A stretch of 64,000 bases of DNA, taken from assembly GCA_003762875.1 (NCBI GenBank), contig RIBL01000009.1, forward strand, positions 1 to 64,000, written 5' to 3'. Positions within the stretch are counted from its first letter, which is position 1, and each line of letters begins with the position of its first letter. Positions 24,328-35,358 of this stretch are shown here, piece by piece. This stretch comes from Muribaculaceae bacterium Isolate-110 (HZI). GTDB lineage: Bacteria; Bacteroidota; Bacteroidia; Bacteroidales; Muribaculaceae. Below the pieces are notes generated by a model that saw only the letters and a list, made by a program, of their open reading frames with translations, was not told the DNA's origin and did not search any database. The position numbers and the translations under genes are program-made.

Positions 24328-25444
24328 ATGATCACACAGGAACAGCTAAAAGAGACTTTTGAACGCAAGCTCGCGTTGAGGAGGTATCTTTGACATCGAT
24401 AGTAAGAAAATTCAAGTAGAGGAGGAGGAGCTCCGTACGCATGTGCCCGATTTCTGGGAGCATCCCAAGGAAGCGCAGGTGCAGATGAAGAAAATCAAGG
24501 ATCTTCAAAGTTGGATCAAGGGCTATGAAGAGGTCGACAAGGCTGTCGGCGAACTCGAGTTGGCTTGGGATTTCCTTAAAGAAGGTCTTGTGGAAGAGAG
24601 TGAGCTTGACGAACTGTATGCCAAGTCTGTCGCCCTGATTGAGGAGCTGGAGCTTAAAAATATGCTCCGCCGCGAAGAGGATAAGCTCGGAGTGGTGCTT
24701 AAGATTAATTCTGGAGCTGGCGGTACCGAGAGTCAGGACTGGGCCCAGATGCTTATGCGTATGTATCTGCGCTGGTGTGAGGACCATGGCTACAAGACCT
24801 CGATAGCTAACCTTCTTGAAGGTGATGAGGCCGGTATTAAGTCATGTACCATTAATGTCGAGGGCGACTTTGCCTATGGTTACCTCAAGAGTGAAAACGG
24901 CGTGCACCGTCTGGTGCGAGTGTCGCCTTATAATGCTCAGGGTAAGCGCATGACGTCGTTTGCATCGGTGTTTGTGACGCCGCTTGTCGATGATACCATC
25001 GAGGTGAAGGTTGACCCCGCGCTGTTGTCGTGGGATACTTTCCGCTCGGGTGGGGCCGGTGGTCAGAACGTCAACAAGGTGGAGTCGGGTGTGCGTCTTC
25101 GCTATCAGTTTACCGACCCTTACACCGGTGAGCATGAGGAGATACTCATTGAAAACACCGAGACTCGCGACCAGCCCAAGAATAAGGAGAACGCCATGCG
25201 TCAGTTGCGTTCCATACTCTATGACAAGGAACTTCAGCATCGTCTGCGGGAGCAGGCCAAGATTGAAGCTGGTAAGATGAAGATAGAGTGGGGTTCGCAG
25301 ATTAGGAGCTATGTGTTTGACGATCGTCGTGTCAAGGATCACCGTACCGGTCATCAGACGGCTGATGTCGGCGGAGTTATGGATGGCGATCTTGATCCGT
25401 TTATCAAGGCTTACCTTATGGAGTTTGCCGGAACCGAGCAATGA
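24328..25444 (+). CDS. prfB: Peptide chain release factor 2, with programmed +1 frameshift
   Basis: RF2 ends translation at TGA and TAA. The ATG at 24328 opens 21 codons ending at an in-frame TGA (24391). Ribosomes must slip +1 at CTT-TGA-C; the Shine-Dalgarno-like AGGAGG six bases before helps, as in E. coli. The product is 371 residues. The GGQ motif that cuts peptidyl-tRNA is in SGGAGGQNVNKVESGVRLRY. The stop-codon reading motif, SPF in E. coli RF2, reads SPY in VRVSPYNAQGKRMTSFASV. Low RF2 makes slippage likelier, so the level is self-tuned. The next gene overlaps by four bases. Confidence 0.96.
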
Positions 25445-26181
25445 AAATATTTTATTTTACTACTACAGGCAACTCGCTCGCCGTGGCTCGCGCCATCGGC
25501 GGCGAGTTGTTTTCTTTGGTGTCGGCGGCATCATCGGGGTGCGTGGAGTGGGATGATGACGAGGCTGTCGGTGTGGTGTGTCCAGTATATTTCGGCGAGC
25601 TTCCACGGCCTGTGTCGGAGTTTCTCGGCCGGGTCACGCTTCGCGCTCCGTATCGTTTTCTTGTTCTTACTTGCGGCACTACACCTGCGTTTGCGGTGAC
25701 CGACCGGCATGGGTGGGATTATGTGGCGAGCATACGCATGGTCGATAATTACTTCCCGATGTTTGATGTCGCGCGTCAGATGCGTGAACTTCCGTCAAAG
25801 CATGTCAGAGAGAGTCTTGCCCTTGTAGTCGACGAGGTGGGCCGGAGGGCAGTGAAGCGTGAGCGGGTGACATTTTTCGGTCGAGTGGCTGGGTGGTGGA
25901 TGCGTCTGTTTCCGCTGCCATCGGATGCATACAGCCGTTTCTATACTGCTGGCGGATGTAATGGCTGCGCCACGTGTGTGAGCCTGTGTCCGATTGGGAA
26001 TATTGTTATGAAAGACGGACGACCCGAGATAGGGAAGCGATGTCTGACCTGTGGGGCATGTTATCACAATTGTCCGTCAGCGGCTATTCGTTATCGTGGA
26101 GAGAAGAGTCGTGTGCAGTATCGTCATGAGGGTGTGTCGCTTCGTGATATACTCAAGGCGTCGGGCTGTCGGATGGAGTAG
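25441..26181 (+). CDS. EFR1-family flavodoxin-ferredoxin fusion
   Basis: A 246-residue electron carrier. The N-terminal half is a flavodoxin-like fold (MKIFYFTTTGNSLAVARAIG as FMN loop; VCPVYFGELPRPVSEFLG). The C-terminal half has two 4Fe-4S motifs of the ferredoxin type, CNGCATCVSLCP and CLTCGACYHNCP (each C-x2-C-x2-C-x3-C-P). The family is known as EFR1 ferredoxin; electron donor and acceptor are unknown. The start ATGA overlaps the prfB stop, so it is translationally coupled to RF2, a linkage I cannot explain functionally. Confidence 0.88.
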   Translation: MKIFYFTTTGNSLAVARAIGGELFSLVSAASSGCVEWDDDEAVGVVCPVYFGELPRPVSEFLGRVTLRAPYRFLVLTCGTTPAFAVTDRHGWDYVASIRMVDNYFPMFDVARQMRELPSKHVRESLALVVDEVGRRAVKRERVTFFGRVAGWWMRLFPLPSDAYSRFYTAGGCNGCATCVSLCPIGNIVMKDGRPEIGKRCLTCGACYHNCPSAAIRYRGEKSRVQYRHEGVSLRDILKASGCRME

Positions 26182-26331
26182 GGGTGTGGGGTTTTGAGGA
26201 CTTTGATGAGAAATTCTTTTTTTTGTGGCGGACTTACGGATGCTGTACATCCGGCCACGGGCAGGTGTAGTCGGTTGTCGGTCTTGTCGGGCGGGTGTAT
26301 AAAAATGGTGCGAAATATTTTTCGGAAATGT

Positions 26332-26362
26332 TTGGTAATTAGGAAAATAAGTTGTAATTTTG
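26332..26362 (+). promoter_or_regulatory. Promoter of the rpsL (str) operon
   Basis: TTG (26332-26334), 20 bases, TAATTTTG (26355-26362): consensus match. It leaves a leader of about 140 bases before rpsL, in which a hairpin forms. The spacer 26182-26331 holds nothing else I recognise. Confidence 0.8.
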
Positions 26363-26390
26363 CATCGCCTTTGGGAAAAGTGTGCCGTCG

Positions 26391-26425
26391 CGACAATGCT
26401 AACTCATTGAGGGTTAGGTGTGTCG
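26391..26425 (+). promoter_or_regulatory. Structured leader hairpin of the rpsL operon
   Basis: CGACA (26391-26395) pairs with TGTCG (26421-26425), and CTAAC (26399-26403) with GTTAG (26413-26417), with a symmetrical 3x3 internal loop between them. It lies in the 5' untranslated part of the S12-S7-EF-G mRNA, where r-protein feedback sites are often found. Function is inferred. Confidence 0.4.
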
Positions 26426-26508
26426 GGGCGTGAAGTGCATGCAGAGGCAACGTAAAAGAGAAAATACAGAAATACTAATAACTATAAAGTCAAACAAAAG
26501 AAACTAAG

Positions 26509-26892
26509 ATGCCTACTATTCAGCAATTAGTAAGAAAAGGACGTGTGGCTCTCGAGGATAAGAGCAAGTCACCTGCGCTTGATTCATGCCCCCAGCGTCG
26601 TGGCGTGTGCGTGCGTGTCTACACAACAACCCCTAAGAAACCTAACTCCGCTATGCGTAAGGTTGCCCGTGTGCGCCTCACAAATGGTAAGGAAGTCAAC
26701 AGCTACATCCCCGGTGAGGGTCACAACCTCCAGGAGCACTCGATCGTGCTCGTGCGTGGCGGTCGTGTGAAAGACCTTCCCGGTGTACGTTACCACATCG
26801 TGCGCGGCACACTCGATACATCGGGCGTTAAGGACCGCACACAGCGTCGCTCCAAATATGGTGCAAAGCGTCCCAAAGCCGCTAAGAAATAA
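26509..26892 (+). CDS. rpsL: 30S ribosomal protein S12
   Basis: S12 sits at the decoding centre and governs accuracy. The 127-residue protein has [20 protein letters not shown] and [20 protein letters not shown], then [13 protein letters not shown]. Both lysines whose change gives streptomycin resistance are the sensitive form. First gene of the str operon, 216 bases before rpsG. Confidence 0.98.
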   Translation: MPTIQQLVRKGRVALEDKSKSPALDSCPQRRGVCVRVYTTTPKKPNSAMRKVARVRLTNGKEVNSYIPGEGHNLQEHSIVLVRGGRVKDLPGVRYHIVRGTLDTSGVKDRTQRRSKYGAKRPKAAKK

Positions 26893-27108
26893 TAGCACCG
26901 GACGAAAATCATAAAAAATACGACGCTCCTTTTCTGAATAATCAACATTGAATTAAAAACAGAGTCGTTAACCTCGTTTTTGATTTGATTGGAAGGCTAA
27001 ATCACAGGTTGAGTAAATGGCCGGTCGCCCGGACAAGAGGCGAGAGAGGTCGTTGAAGATGAAAGATGCAGCAGCCAAGCAACAAAAACAACAATCCAAC
27101 AACCCAAA

Positions 27109-27585
27109 ATGCGTAAAGCTAAACCTAAAAAGCGGGTAATCCTCCCTGATCCCGTGTTCAATGACGTGAGAGTCTCAAAGTTCGTCAATCACCTGATGTA
27201 TGACGGAAAGAAGAATACTTCATATACAATCTTCTACTCAGCTCTCGAACTCGTAAAAGGCAAGCTCCCCAACGAGGAGAAGAGTGCTCTCGAGATCTGG
27301 AAGAAAGCCCTTGAGAATGTAACTCCTACCGTAGAGGTCAAGTCGCGCCGTGTAGGTGGTGCCACTTTCCAGGTTCCTACCGAAATCCGCCCCGACCGCA
27401 AGGAGTCAATCTCTATGAAGAACCTTATCCTTTATGCCCGCAAGCGTGGCGGCAAGACTATGGCCGAGAAGCTGGCTGCCGAAATCGTAGACGCTTTCAA
27501 TGAGCAGGGCGGCGCATACAAGCGCAAGGAAGACATGCACAAGATGGCCGAGGCCAACCGTGCTTTCGCTCACTTCCGTTTCTAA
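27109..27585 (+). CDS. rpsG: 30S ribosomal protein S7
   Basis: S7 nucleates 16S 3'-domain folding and contacts the E site tRNA. It has 158 residues with the expected [19 protein letters not shown] start and [16 protein letters not shown], plus the C-terminal helix [12 protein letters not shown]. The 216-base gap after rpsL is AT-rich without a gene. In E. coli this gap holds the S7 regulatory site; whether it does here is open. fusA follows after 26 bases. Confidence 0.98.
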   Translation: MRKAKPKKRVILPDPVFNDVRVSKFVNHLMYDGKKNTSYTIFYSALELVKGKLPNEEKSALEIWKKALENVTPTVEVKSRRVGGATFQVPTEIRPDRKESISMKNLILYARKRGGKTMAEKLAAEIVDAFNEQGGAYKRKEDMHKMAEANRAFAHFRF

Positions 27586-27611
27586 TTACAATGATTTGAC
27601 ACTTACGCAAA

Positions 27612-29738
27612 ATGGCTAAATCAGACGAACAGTTGAAATATACGCGCAATATCGGCATTATGGCCCATATTGACGCCGGTAAAACCACTACCTCCGAGCG
27701 TATTCTCTTCTACACCGGCCTTACCCACAAAATCGGTGAGGTACACGACGGTGCCGCCACCATGGACTGGATGGAGCAGGAGCAGGAGCGTGGTATCACC
27801 ATTACCTCAGCCGCTACCACCACTTTCTGGAAGTATCTTGGCGAACAGTACAAGATCAACCTGATTGACACTCCGGGACACGTTGACTTCACCGTAGAAG
27901 TGGAACGTTCACTCCGCGTGCTCGACGGTGCTGTGGCTACTTTCTGCGCCGTAGGCGGCGTAGAGCCCCAGTCGGAGACCGTATGGCGTCAGGCTGACAA
28001 ATATAATGTGCCCCGTATCGGTTATGTCAACAAGATGGACCGTTCGGGCGCAAACTTCTTCGAGGTTGTGCGTCAGCTCAAGGAAGTGCTCGGAGCCAAT
28101 CCCTGCCCCATCGAGATACCTATCGGTGCCGAAGAGACATTCAAGGGCGTTGTAGACCTTATCAAGATGAAGGCTATCTTCTGGCATGACGAGACTATGG
28201 GTGCCGACTACACCATCGAAGAGATTCCCGCCGGTCTCGTTGACGAGGCCGAAGAGTGGCGCGACAAGATGCTCGAGAAAATCGCCGAGTTTGATGACGC
28301 CCTCATGGAGAAGTACTTCGACGATCCTTCTACCATCACCGAGGAAGAAATCAAGCGTGCCCTCCGCAACGCTACTCTCAAGATGGAAGTTGTGCCCATG
28401 ATCTGCGGCTCTTCGTTCAAGAACAAGGGCGTACAGTGTCTGCTCGACTCTGTGTGCGCTTACCTCCCCAGCCCTGTTGACTCAGGTGCCATCGAGGGTT
28501 CCAATCCCGAGGATCCCGAGCAGGTTGAGACCCGCGAGCCCTCAAGCGACGCTCCCATGTGTGCTCTCGCATTCAAGATTGCCACCGACCCCTATGTAGG
28601 CCGTCTGACATTCTTCCGTGTATATTCCGGCGACGTAGTAGCCGGCTCATACGTGCTCAACAGCCGCTCCGGCAAGAAGGAGCGTGTAAGCCGTCTCTTC
28701 CAGATGCACTCTAACAAGCAGAACGCCAAGGAGATGATCGGTTGCGGCGATATAGGCGCAGGTGTAGGTTTCAAGGACATCCGTACCGGCGACACCCTCT
28801 GCGACGAAAACCATCCTATCGTACTTGAGGCTATGGAGTTCCCCGAACCCGTTATCGGCATCGCCGTAGAGCCCAAGACACAGAAAGACCTCGACAAACT
28901 CGGTGTTGGCCTCCAGAAGCTCGCTGAGGAGGATCCCACATTCCGTGTAGAGACCAACGAGGAGACCGGCCAGACCGTAATCTCCGGTATGGGTGAGCTT
29001 CACCTCGACATTATCATCGACCGTCTGCGTCGTGAGTTCAAGGTAGAGTGCAACCAGGGTCGCCCCCAGGTAACCTACAAGGAAGCCATCACTAAGCCTG
29101 TAGAACTCCGCGAAGTGTTCAAGAAGCAGACCGGTGGTCGTGGTAAGTTTGCCGACATCATCGTACGCGTAGAACCCGCCGACGACGATTTCGAAGGCTC
29201 GCTCCAGTTTGTAGACGAGGTTAAGGGCGGTAACATTCCCAAGGAATTCATCCCCTCGATTCAGAAAGGCTTCACCGCCGCTATGAAGAACGGTGTGCTC
29301 GCCGGCTATCCCCTTGACCGTCTCAAGGTGACTGTAATCGACGGTTCGTTCCACCCTGTTGACTCCGACCAGCTCTCGTTTGAGCTTTGCGCCATCCAGG
29401 CATTCAAAAAAGCCTCCGAAAAGGCCGGTCCCGTGCTTCTCGAGCCCATCTTCAAAGTAGAGGTTGTAACCCCCGAGGAGAGCATGGGTGACGTGATCGG
29501 TGACCTTAACAAGCGTCGCGGTCAGGTCGAAGGCATGGAGACAAGCCGCAGCGGTGCCCGCATCGTAAAGGCCAAGGCTCCTCTGGCCGAAATGTTCGGT
29601 TATGTGACCGCCCTCCGTACAATCACTTCGGGTCGCGCCACATCCACAATGACCTTCAGCCACTATGCCGAGGTAAGCAGCTCTATCGCCAAGAACGTAC
29701 TCACCGAGTGCCAGGGCCGCGTGGATCTCATCAAGTAA
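27612..29738 (+). CDS. fusA: Translation elongation factor G
   Basis: EF-G drives translocation using GTP. The 708-residue protein has the G1 motif [20 protein letters not shown], switch [20 protein letters not shown] and NKMD at the G4 site, then domains II to V (for example [18 protein letters not shown]). Length and motifs are those of the canonical factor. The GTPase G1 Ala-Asp pattern is intact, unlike in the specialised EF-G2 paralogue of Bacteroides, so this should be the housekeeping enzyme. It ends 22 bases before rpsJ. Confidence 0.98.
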   Translation: MAKSDEQLKYTRNIGIMAHIDAGKTTTSERILFYTGLTHKIGEVHDGAATMDWMEQEQERGITITSAATTTFWKYLGEQYKINLIDTPGHVDFTVEVERSLRVLDGAVATFCAVGGVEPQSETVWRQADKYNVPRIGYVNKMDRSGANFFEVVRQLKEVLGANPCPIEIPIGAEETFKGVVDLIKMKAIFWHDETMGADYTIEEIPAGLVDEAEEWRDKMLEKIAEFDDALMEKYFDDPSTITEEEIKRALRNATLKMEVVPMICGSSFKNKGVQCLLDSVCAYLPSPVDSGAIEGSNPEDPEQVETREPSSDAPMCALAFKIATDPYVGRLTFFRVYSGDVVAGSYVLNSRSGKKERVSRLFQMHSNKQNAKEMIGCGDIGAGVGFKDIRTGDTLCDENHPIVLEAMEFPEPVIGIAVEPKTQKDLDKLGVGLQKLAEEDPTFRVETNEETGQTVISGMGELHLDIIIDRLRREFKVECNQGRPQVTYKEAITKPVELREVFKKQTGGRGKFADIIVRVEPADDDFEGSLQFVDEVKGGNIPKEFIPSIQKGFTAAMKNGVLAGYPLDRLKVTVIDGSFHPVDSDQLSFELCAIQAFKKASEKAGPVLLEPIFKVEVVTPEESMGDVIGDLNKRRGQVEGMETSRSGARIVKAKAPLAEMFGYVTALRTITSGRATSTMTFSHYAEVSSSIAKNVLTECQGRVDLIK

Positions 29739-29760
29739 CACTTTCATTCAACTAACCAAT

Positions 29761-30066
29761 ATGGATCAAACAATCAGAATTAAACTTAAATCCTACGACT
29801 ACAACCTCGTTGACAAGTCGGCAGAGAAGATTGTGAAGACCGTTAAGGCCACAGGCGCAGTGATCAGCGGGCCTATCCCCCTGCCCACACACCGTCGCGT
29901 GTTCACCGTCAATCGCTCCACTTTCGTCAACAAGAAGTCGCGCGAGCAGTTCCAGCTCTCGAGCTACAAGCGTTTGATTGACATCCACAACTCCACCGGC
30001 AAGACTGTCGACGCTCTCATGAAGCTCGAACTCCCTTCAGGTGTTGAAGTGGAAATCAAGGTCTAA
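29761..30066 (+). CDS. rpsJ: 30S ribosomal protein S10
   Basis: S10 (101 residues) is part of the 30S head and also serves NusB-dependent antitermination. Motifs: [20 protein letters not shown] and [17 protein letters not shown], with [18 protein letters not shown]. In E. coli this gene leads the S10 operon; here it follows fusA closely, so the str and S10 blocks are joined. tuf is not between them. Confidence 0.98.
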   Translation: MDQTIRIKLKSYDYNLVDKSAEKIVKTVKATGAVISGPIPLPTHRRVFTVNRSTFVNKKSREQFQLSSYKRLIDIHNSTGKTVDALMKLELPSGVEVEIKV

Positions 30067-30136
30067 GACCATTCAGACCCTTTAAAGGAATTTAAGTAAC
30101 ACAACAATCAGTTCACATTTTCTAAATCAAAGAGAA

Positions 30137-30754
30137 ATGCCAGGATTATTAGGAAAGAAAATCGGAATGACATCCGTTTTCAGTGCCGACGGCAAGAACG
30201 TGCCGTGCACTGTTATCGAAGTAGGCCCCTGCGTAGTTACTCAAGTGAAAACGGTTGACAAGGACGGCTACGCCGCCGTGCAGCTCGGCTTCGAAGAGAA
30301 GAAAGAGAAGCACACAACCAACCCCATGGCCGGACACTTCAAGAAGGCCGGAGTAGCACCCCAGCGGCACTTGGCCGAGTTCAAAGGATTTGGCGAAGAG
30401 GTTAAGCTCGGTGACACCCTCACCGTAGACATCTTCAGCGAAGACGACTTCGTAGACATCCAGGGAACCTCCAAAGGTAAAGGTTTCCAGGGCGTAGTGA
30501 AGCGTCACGGATTCGGCGGCGTCGGCCAGTCAACCCACGGTCAGCACAACCGCCTCCGCGCACCCGGTTCGGTAGGTGCCTGCTCTTACCCCGCAAAGGT
30601 ATTCAAGGGCATGCGTATGGCCGGCCAGATGGGCAACGAAAAGGTTACCATCCAAAACCTCCGTGTCGTTAAAGTGCTTCCCGAGCACAACGTGCTCCTC
30701 ATCAAAGGTTCAATCCCCGGAAGCAAAGGTTCAATCGTCTTAATTGAGAAATAA
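30137..30754 (+). CDS. rplC: 50S ribosomal protein L3
   Basis: L3 (205 residues) sits near the peptidyl transferase centre. Start [20 protein letters not shown] and [19 protein letters not shown] are typical; the central extension carries the conserved Gln-containing [18 protein letters not shown]. The stop overlaps the rplD start as TAATG. Confidence 0.98.
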   Translation: MPGLLGKKIGMTSVFSADGKNVPCTVIEVGPCVVTQVKTVDKDGYAAVQLGFEEKKEKHTTNPMAGHFKKAGVAPQRHLAEFKGFGEEVKLGDTLTVDIFSEDDFVDIQGTSKGKGFQGVVKRHGFGGVGQSTHGQHNRLRAPGSVGACSYPAKVFKGMRMAGQMGNEKVTIQNLRVVKVLPEHNVLLIKGSIPGSKGSIVLIEK

Positions 30755-31374
30755 TGGAAGTCGTAATCTACAATATCAAAGGTGAGGATACCGGCCGCAA
30801 GGCCCAGCTCGCCGACGAGGTGTTCGCAGTCGATGCCAACGAGCATGCCGTTTATCTCGATGTGAAGCAGTACCTCGCCAACCAGCGTCAGGGCACACAC
30901 AAGTCCAAGGAACGTAGCGAAGTATCCGGCTCGACCCGCAAGCTCCACAAGCAGAAGGGTGGCGGCGGTGCACGTATCGGTGACATCAACTCGCCCGTGC
31001 TCGTAGGCGGCGGTCGCGTGTTCGGTCCCCGTCCCCGTGACTATCGCTTCAAGTTGAATAAGAAAGTTAAGGCCCTCGCCCGCAAGAGTGCTCTCACTTA
31101 TAAAGTGCAGGACTCGCAGATAATCGTAGTCGAGGACTTCAATTTCGAGGCTCCGAAGACTAAAGATTTCATAAATATTGCTAAAAATCTTAAAGTTGAC
31201 GGCAAAAAGGTACTTCTCGTTTTACCTTCCGACAATAAAAACGTAACTTTGTCAGCCAGAAACGTGCCCAACGCAAAAACCATGGTAGCATCGGAGCTCA
31301 ACACCTATGCCATCATGAACTCAAACGCTGTGATCCTCACCGAAAGCAGCCTTGATTGCGTGAATAAACTTTAA
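30754..31374 (+). CDS. rplD: 50S ribosomal protein L4
   Basis: L4 (206 residues) lines the peptide exit tunnel. The tunnel loop is in [20 protein letters not shown], and the globular part has [14 protein letters not shown]. In E. coli L4 also represses the S10 operon; no matching site is evident here. Overlaps rplC by one base, indicating tight coupling. Confidence 0.97.
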   Translation: MEVVIYNIKGEDTGRKAQLADEVFAVDANEHAVYLDVKQYLANQRQGTHKSKERSEVSGSTRKLHKQKGGGGARIGDINSPVLVGGGRVFGPRPRDYRFKLNKKVKALARKSALTYKVQDSQIIVVEDFNFEAPKTKDFINIAKNLKVDGKKVLLVLPSDNKNVTLSARNVPNAKTMVASELNTYAIMNSNAVILTESSLDCVNKL

Positions 31375-31402
31375 ACCCTCACCGAGAAAACAACAGTAGA
31401 CA

Positions 31403-31693
31403 ATGGAAATCTCAATCAAACCCATCGTTACCGAGAAGGCGAGCCTCCTCACCGAGAAGCTCAACCGCTATACCTTCATGGTTTCTCCCGAGGCTAACAA
31501 GTATCAGATCAAGGCACTCGTCGAGAACCTCTACGGCGTGAAAGTAACCCGCGTCAACACTATCAATGTCCGTCCCAAGAACAAGTCACGCTGGACCAAG
31601 AGCGGCCTGCTTCGCGGCAAGACCGCTGCCTGGAAGAAAGCCATCGTAGACCTGGCCGACGGTCAGAACATTGACTTCTACAGCAACATCTAA
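31403..31693 (+). CDS. rplW: 50S ribosomal protein L23
   Basis: L23 (96 residues) lies at the tunnel exit and docks SRP and trigger factor. Sequence [20 protein letters not shown] and [20 protein letters not shown] is standard. Only 7 bases separate it from rplB. Confidence 0.97.
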   Translation: MEISIKPIVTEKASLLTEKLNRYTFMVSPEANKYQIKALVENLYGVKVTRVNTINVRPKNKSRWTKSGLLRGKTAAWKKAIVDLADGQNIDFYSNI

Positions 31694-31700
31694 AAATAAC

Positions 31701-32528
31701 ATGGCAGTAAGAAAATTTAAGCCCACTACCCCTGGGCAGCGTCACAAGGTTATCGGTGTTTTCAAAGGTACCATCACTGCTACAACACCGGAGAAATCTC
31801 TTACAGTCGGCAAAAAGGCCTCAGGCGGCCGCAACGCCGAAGGTCATCTCACCACCCGTTACCTTGGTGGTGGCCACAAGCGTAAATATCGCTTCATTGA
31901 CTTTAAGAGAAACAAGGACGGCGTCCCCGCAGTAGTAAAGAGCATCGAGTACGATCCCAACCGTTCGGCCCGTATCGCCCTTCTCTACTACAAAGACGGC
32001 GCAAAAGCTTATATCATTGCACCCAACGGCTTGAAAGTCGGCGACGTGCTCCTGTCAGGCCCTGAGGCCCAGCCCGAGGTAGGCAACTGCCTCCCGCTGG
32101 CCAACATCCCTGTCGGCACACTCGTCCACAACATTGAGTTGCGTCCCGGCCAGGGTGCCTTCATGGCACGTTCAGCCGGCACATTTGCCCAGCTGATATC
32201 GCGCGAAGGCACCTACGCCATCGTCAAATTACCTTCAGGCGAGACCCGCAAGATCCTTGCAGCATGTCGCGCCACTGTAGGCGTCGTAGGCAACTCCGAG
32301 CACTCGCTCGAGCGTTCCGGTAAAGCCGGCCGCTCTCGCTGGCTCGGCCGTCGCCCCCGCAACCGCGGCGTAGTTATGAACCCCGTCGATCACCCCATGG
32401 GTGGTGGTGAAGGCCGTGCATCCGGCGGTCATCCCCGTTCGCGCAAGGGTCTCTACGCTAAGGGCCTCAAGACTCGTGCACCGAAGAAGCATTCTTCGAA
32501 GTACATTATCGAAAGAAGAAAGAAGTAA
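31701..32528 (+). CDS. rplB: 50S ribosomal protein L2
   Basis: L2 (275 residues) is needed for subunit joining and peptidyl transfer. I use the start [17 protein letters not shown] at 31701; the frame is open upstream into rplW only by chance. Core motifs are [20 protein letters not shown] and [17 protein letters not shown], the latter with the conserved His near the active centre. Confidence 0.98.
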   Translation: MAVRKFKPTTPGQRHKVIGVFKGTITATTPEKSLTVGKKASGGRNAEGHLTTRYLGGGHKRKYRFIDFKRNKDGVPAVVKSIEYDPNRSARIALLYYKDGAKAYIIAPNGLKVGDVLLSGPEAQPEVGNCLPLANIPVGTLVHNIELRPGQGAFMARSAGTFAQLISREGTYAIVKLPSGETRKILAACRATVGVVGNSEHSLERSGKAGRSRWLGRRPRNRGVVMNPVDHPMGGGEGRASGGHPRSRKGLYAKGLKTRAPKKHSSKYIIERRKK

Positions 32529-32553
32529 TCTGATTTAAACAAGCAACATCTCT

Positions 32554-32823
32554 ATGAGTCGTTCATTGAAAAAAGGCCCGTTTATCAGCGTTAAGCTTGA
32601 GAAGAAGGTGGCTGCTATGGAGGAGTCCGGCAAGAAGTCTGTAATCAAGACCTGGAGCCGCGCCTCCATGATTGCCCCCGAGTTTGTAGGACACACATTC
32701 GCTGTCCACAACGGCAACAAGTTTATCCCTGTCTACGTTACCGAAAACATGGTTGGCCACAAGCTCGGCGAGTTCGCCCCCACGCGTACTTTCCGCGGCC
32801 ACTCCGGTAACCGCAAGAAATAA
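32554..32823 (+). CDS. rpsS: 30S ribosomal protein S19
   Basis: S19 (89 residues) contacts the 50S and the P-site tRNA at the head of 30S. Start [19 protein letters not shown] and [20 protein letters not shown] are characteristic. It lies 25 bases after rplB and 55 bases before rplV. Confidence 0.98.
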   Translation: MSRSLKKGPFISVKLEKKVAAMEESGKKSVIKTWSRASMIAPEFVGHTFAVHNGNKFIPVYVTENMVGHKLGEFAPTRTFRGHSGNRKK

Positions 32824-32878
32824 AATAGGGCCCTGATATAAATAATTCATTTGTAAAAAAGAAAAGAATTAAAATAAA

Positions 32879-33283
32879 ATGGGTGTAAGAAAAAGAAATT
32901 CAGCCGACCTCAGGAAAGCCGAGCAGAAGAACATCGCGTTCGCCAAGCTGCTCAACGTCCCCACTTCGCCCCGCAAAATGCGCCTCGTCGCCGATATGAT
33001 CCGCGGCGTAGAAGTGAACCGTGCACTCGGTATCCTGAAGTTCTCCAACAAGGAGGCTGCTGCCCGTCTTGAAAAGCTCCTCCGCTCCGCCATCGCCAAC
33101 TGGGAGGCCAAAAACGAACGTAAAGCCGACGCCGGCGAGCTCTACATCTCTACCATCATGGTAGGGTGCGCTCCTATGCTCAAGCGTCTGCGTCCCGCTC
33201 CCCAGGGCCGTGGCTACCGCATTCGCAAACGCGCTAACCATGTCACATTGATTGTTGACACAATTGAAAATAAAAACGCTTAA
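32879..33283 (+). CDS. rplV: 50S ribosomal protein L22
   Basis: L22 (134 residues) spans the 50S and its loop narrows the exit tunnel, the place where macrolide resistance changes occur. Motifs: [20 protein letters not shown] and the loop region [20 protein letters not shown]. No extra insert is seen in the loop. rpsC begins three bases after its stop. Confidence 0.97.
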   Translation: MGVRKRNSADLRKAEQKNIAFAKLLNVPTSPRKMRLVADMIRGVEVNRALGILKFSNKEAAARLEKLLRSAIANWEAKNERKADAGELYISTIMVGCAPMLKRLRPAPQGRGYRIRKRANHVTLIVDTIENKNA

Positions 33284-33286
33284 CAA

Positions 33287-34024
33287 ATGGGACAGAAAGT
33301 AAATCCAATTAGCAATCGCTTGGGAGTTATCCGTGGATGGGACTCTAACTGGTATGGCGGTAAGAAATACGGCGATACTCTGCTCGAGGACTCCAAACTC
33401 CGCAAGTATCTTAATGTCCGCCTCGCCAAGTCAAGCGTTTCGCGCATCGTAATCGAGCGCACCATGAAGCTCATCACCATCACCGTCTGCACCTCGCGCC
33501 CTGGTCTCATCATCGGCAAGGGCGGACAGGAAGTCGACAAGCTGAAGGAAGAGCTCAAGAAGATCACTGACAAGGATGTGCAGATCAACATCTATGAGGT
33601 AAAACGCCCTGAGCTCGACGCCCAGATCGTAGCCGCCAACATCGCCCGTCAGATCGAAGGCAAGATCGCCTACCGCCGTGCCGTTAAGATGGCCGTAGCA
33701 GCCACCATGCGTGCAGGTGCCGAAGGCATCAAGATTCAGATCTCAGGCCGTCTCAACGGTGCCGAAATGGCTCGTTCCGAGATGTTCAAGGAAGGTCGCA
33801 CACCTCTGCACACACTCCGCGCCGACATCGACTATGCACTGGTCGAGGCACACACCAAGGTAGGTGTTATCGGTGTGAAGGTATGGATCTGCCGCGGTGA
33901 AGTGTACGGCAAGCGTGATCTCGCTCCCCAGTACACCAACCCCCAGAAGGAGTCTCGCGGTGCAGCCGGTAACGACCGTGCTCCCCGTCGCGGTGGTTTC
34001 CGTAAACCCAAAAACAACCGTTAA
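33287..34024 (+). CDS. rpsC: 30S ribosomal protein S3
   Basis: S3 (245 residues) forms the mRNA entry channel with S4 and S5. It has the KH domain ([20 protein letters not shown]) and the C-terminal domain ([34 protein letters not shown]). A basic tail ends in [11 protein letters not shown]. Confidence 0.98.
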   Translation: MGQKVNPISNRLGVIRGWDSNWYGGKKYGDTLLEDSKLRKYLNVRLAKSSVSRIVIERTMKLITITVCTSRPGLIIGKGGQEVDKLKEELKKITDKDVQINIYEVKRPELDAQIVAANIARQIEGKIAYRRAVKMAVAATMRAGAEGIKIQISGRLNGAEMARSEMFKEGRTPLHTLRADIDYALVEAHTKVGVIGVKVWICRGEVYGKRDLAPQYTNPQKESRGAAGNDRAPRRGGFRKPKNNR

Positions 34025-34049
34025 ACCCACCAATTGATTCAACACAACA

Positions 34050-34481
34050 ATGTTACAACCCAAGAAAACCAAATTTCGCCGCGCGCAAAAAGGCCGCATG
34101 AAAGGCATTGCGCAGCGTGGCAACCAGTTGGCCTTCGGTTCGTTCGGCATAAAGACCCTCGAGTCTAAGTGGATCACCGGTCGCCAGATCGAGGCAGCCC
34201 GTATCGCTGTGACACGTTACATGCAGCGTCAAGGCCAGATCTGGATTCGCATATTCCCCGACAAGCCCATCACCAAGAAACCCGCCGAGGTCCGAATGGG
34301 TAAAGGTAAAGGTGCTCCCGAAGGATTCGTGGCTCCCGTCACCCCCGGACGCATCATCATCGAAGTCGAGGGCGTTCCCTTCGAAGTAGCCAAAGAGGCA
34401 CTCCGCCTTGCAGCCCAGAAGCTCCCTGTGACAACCAAGTTCGTCGTTCGCCGCGACTATGACCCAACCCAAAATGTGTAA
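34050..34481 (+). CDS. rplP: 50S ribosomal protein L16
   Basis: L16 (143 residues) organises the A-site of 50S. Sequence [19 protein letters not shown] and [20 protein letters not shown] is typical; the basic-loop Arg in the GKGKG turn is kept. Followed by rpmC after 6 bases. Confidence 0.98.
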   Translation: MLQPKKTKFRRAQKGRMKGIAQRGNQLAFGSFGIKTLESKWITGRQIEAARIAVTRYMQRQGQIWIRIFPDKPITKKPAEVRMGKGKGAPEGFVAPVTPGRIIIEVEGVPFEVAKEALRLAAQKLPVTTKFVVRRDYDPTQNV

Positions 34482-34487
34482 GCCATC

Positions 34488-34685
34488 ATGAAGAAAGAGA
34501 CATACAACGAAGTGTCCACACAGGACCTCCGCGACCGCTTGGCTGAGATGGAGAAGGACTATGCCCAGCTCAAGATCAACCACGCTATCTCGCCCCTTGA
34601 CAGCCCCGCCAAGATTACACATGCCCGTAAGGCTATCGCCCGCGTAAAGACTGAACTGCGCATGCGCGAACTCAATAACAAGTAA
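34488..34685 (+). CDS. rpmC: 50S ribosomal protein L29
   Basis: L29 (65 residues) lies near the tunnel exit beside L23. It is two helices: [20 protein letters not shown] and [19 protein letters not shown]. Size and place between L16 and S17 are standard. Confidence 0.95.
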   Translation: MKKETYNEVSTQDLRDRLAEMEKDYAQLKINHAISPLDSPAKITHARKAIARVKTELRMRELNNK

Positions 34686-34699
34686 CTCATCCCACAAAA

Positions 34700-34957
34700 A
34701 TGGAAAAGAGAAATTTAAGAAAAGAACGCATCGGGGTTGTTTCCAGCAACAAGGGCGACAAGACCATCACCGTAATGGTGAAATGGAAGGAGAAGCACCC
34801 TATCTACGGTAAGTTCGTCAACAAGACCAAGAAATATCACGCCCACGACGAGAAAAACGAATGCTCGGTAGGCGATACCGTACGCCTCATGGAGACACGT
34901 CCCCTCTCCAAGACAAAACGCTGGCGTCTGGTAGAAATCATCGAAAAAGTGAAGTAA
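34700..34957 (+). CDS. rpsQ: 30S ribosomal protein S17
   Basis: S17 (85 residues), an OB-fold protein that binds 16S rRNA in early 30S assembly. Motifs [20 protein letters not shown] and [20 protein letters not shown] followed by [12 protein letters not shown]. It ends three bases before rplN. Confidence 0.97.
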   Translation: MEKRNLRKERIGVVSSNKGDKTITVMVKWKEKHPIYGKFVNKTKKYHAHDEKNECSVGDTVRLMETRPLSKTKRWRLVEIIEKVK

Positions 34958-34960
34958 GCT

Positions 34961-35329
34961 ATGATACAGACCGAAAGCCGTTTAACAGTGGCCGATAACA
35001 GCGGTGCCAAAGAGGCACTCTGCATCCATGTTCTGGGTGGCACCGGCCGTCGCTACGCTTCTGTAGGCGACATCATCGTGGTATCCGTCAAGAGTGTCAT
35101 CCCCTCTTCCGATGTAAAGAAGGGCACCGTATCAAAGGCGGTAGTCGTACGCACAAAGAAGGAAATCCGTCGTCCCGACGGCTCGTACATCCGCTTTGAC
35201 GACAACGCCTGCGTGCTCCTTAACAACGCCGGTGAGCTGCGCGGCACCCGTATCTTCGGCCCGGTGGCCCGCGAACTCCGCGCCGCCAACCAGATGAAGA
35301 TCGTGTCGCTCGCACCCGAAGTCCTCTAA
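34961..35329 (+). CDS. rplN: 50S ribosomal protein L14
   Basis: L14 (122 residues) forms an intersubunit bridge and is the site of RsfS binding. Motif set [20 protein letters not shown], then [20 protein letters not shown] and [12 protein letters not shown]. First gene of the spc group; no promoter box is seen in the three-base gap before it. Confidence 0.98.
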   Translation: MIQTESRLTVADNSGAKEALCIHVLGGTGRRYASVGDIIVVSVKSVIPSSDVKKGTVSKAVVVRTKKEIRRPDGSYIRFDDNACVLLNNAGELRGTRIFGPVARELRAANQMKIVSLAPEVL

Positions 35330-35358
35330 TCATCAATCCCGTCAAATAACATCAAGTA

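Noticed and set aside
28647-29747. A 366-codon open frame on the minus strand
   Set aside because: Antisense to fusA, which is intact with all GTPase motifs. The antisense product shows no family features.
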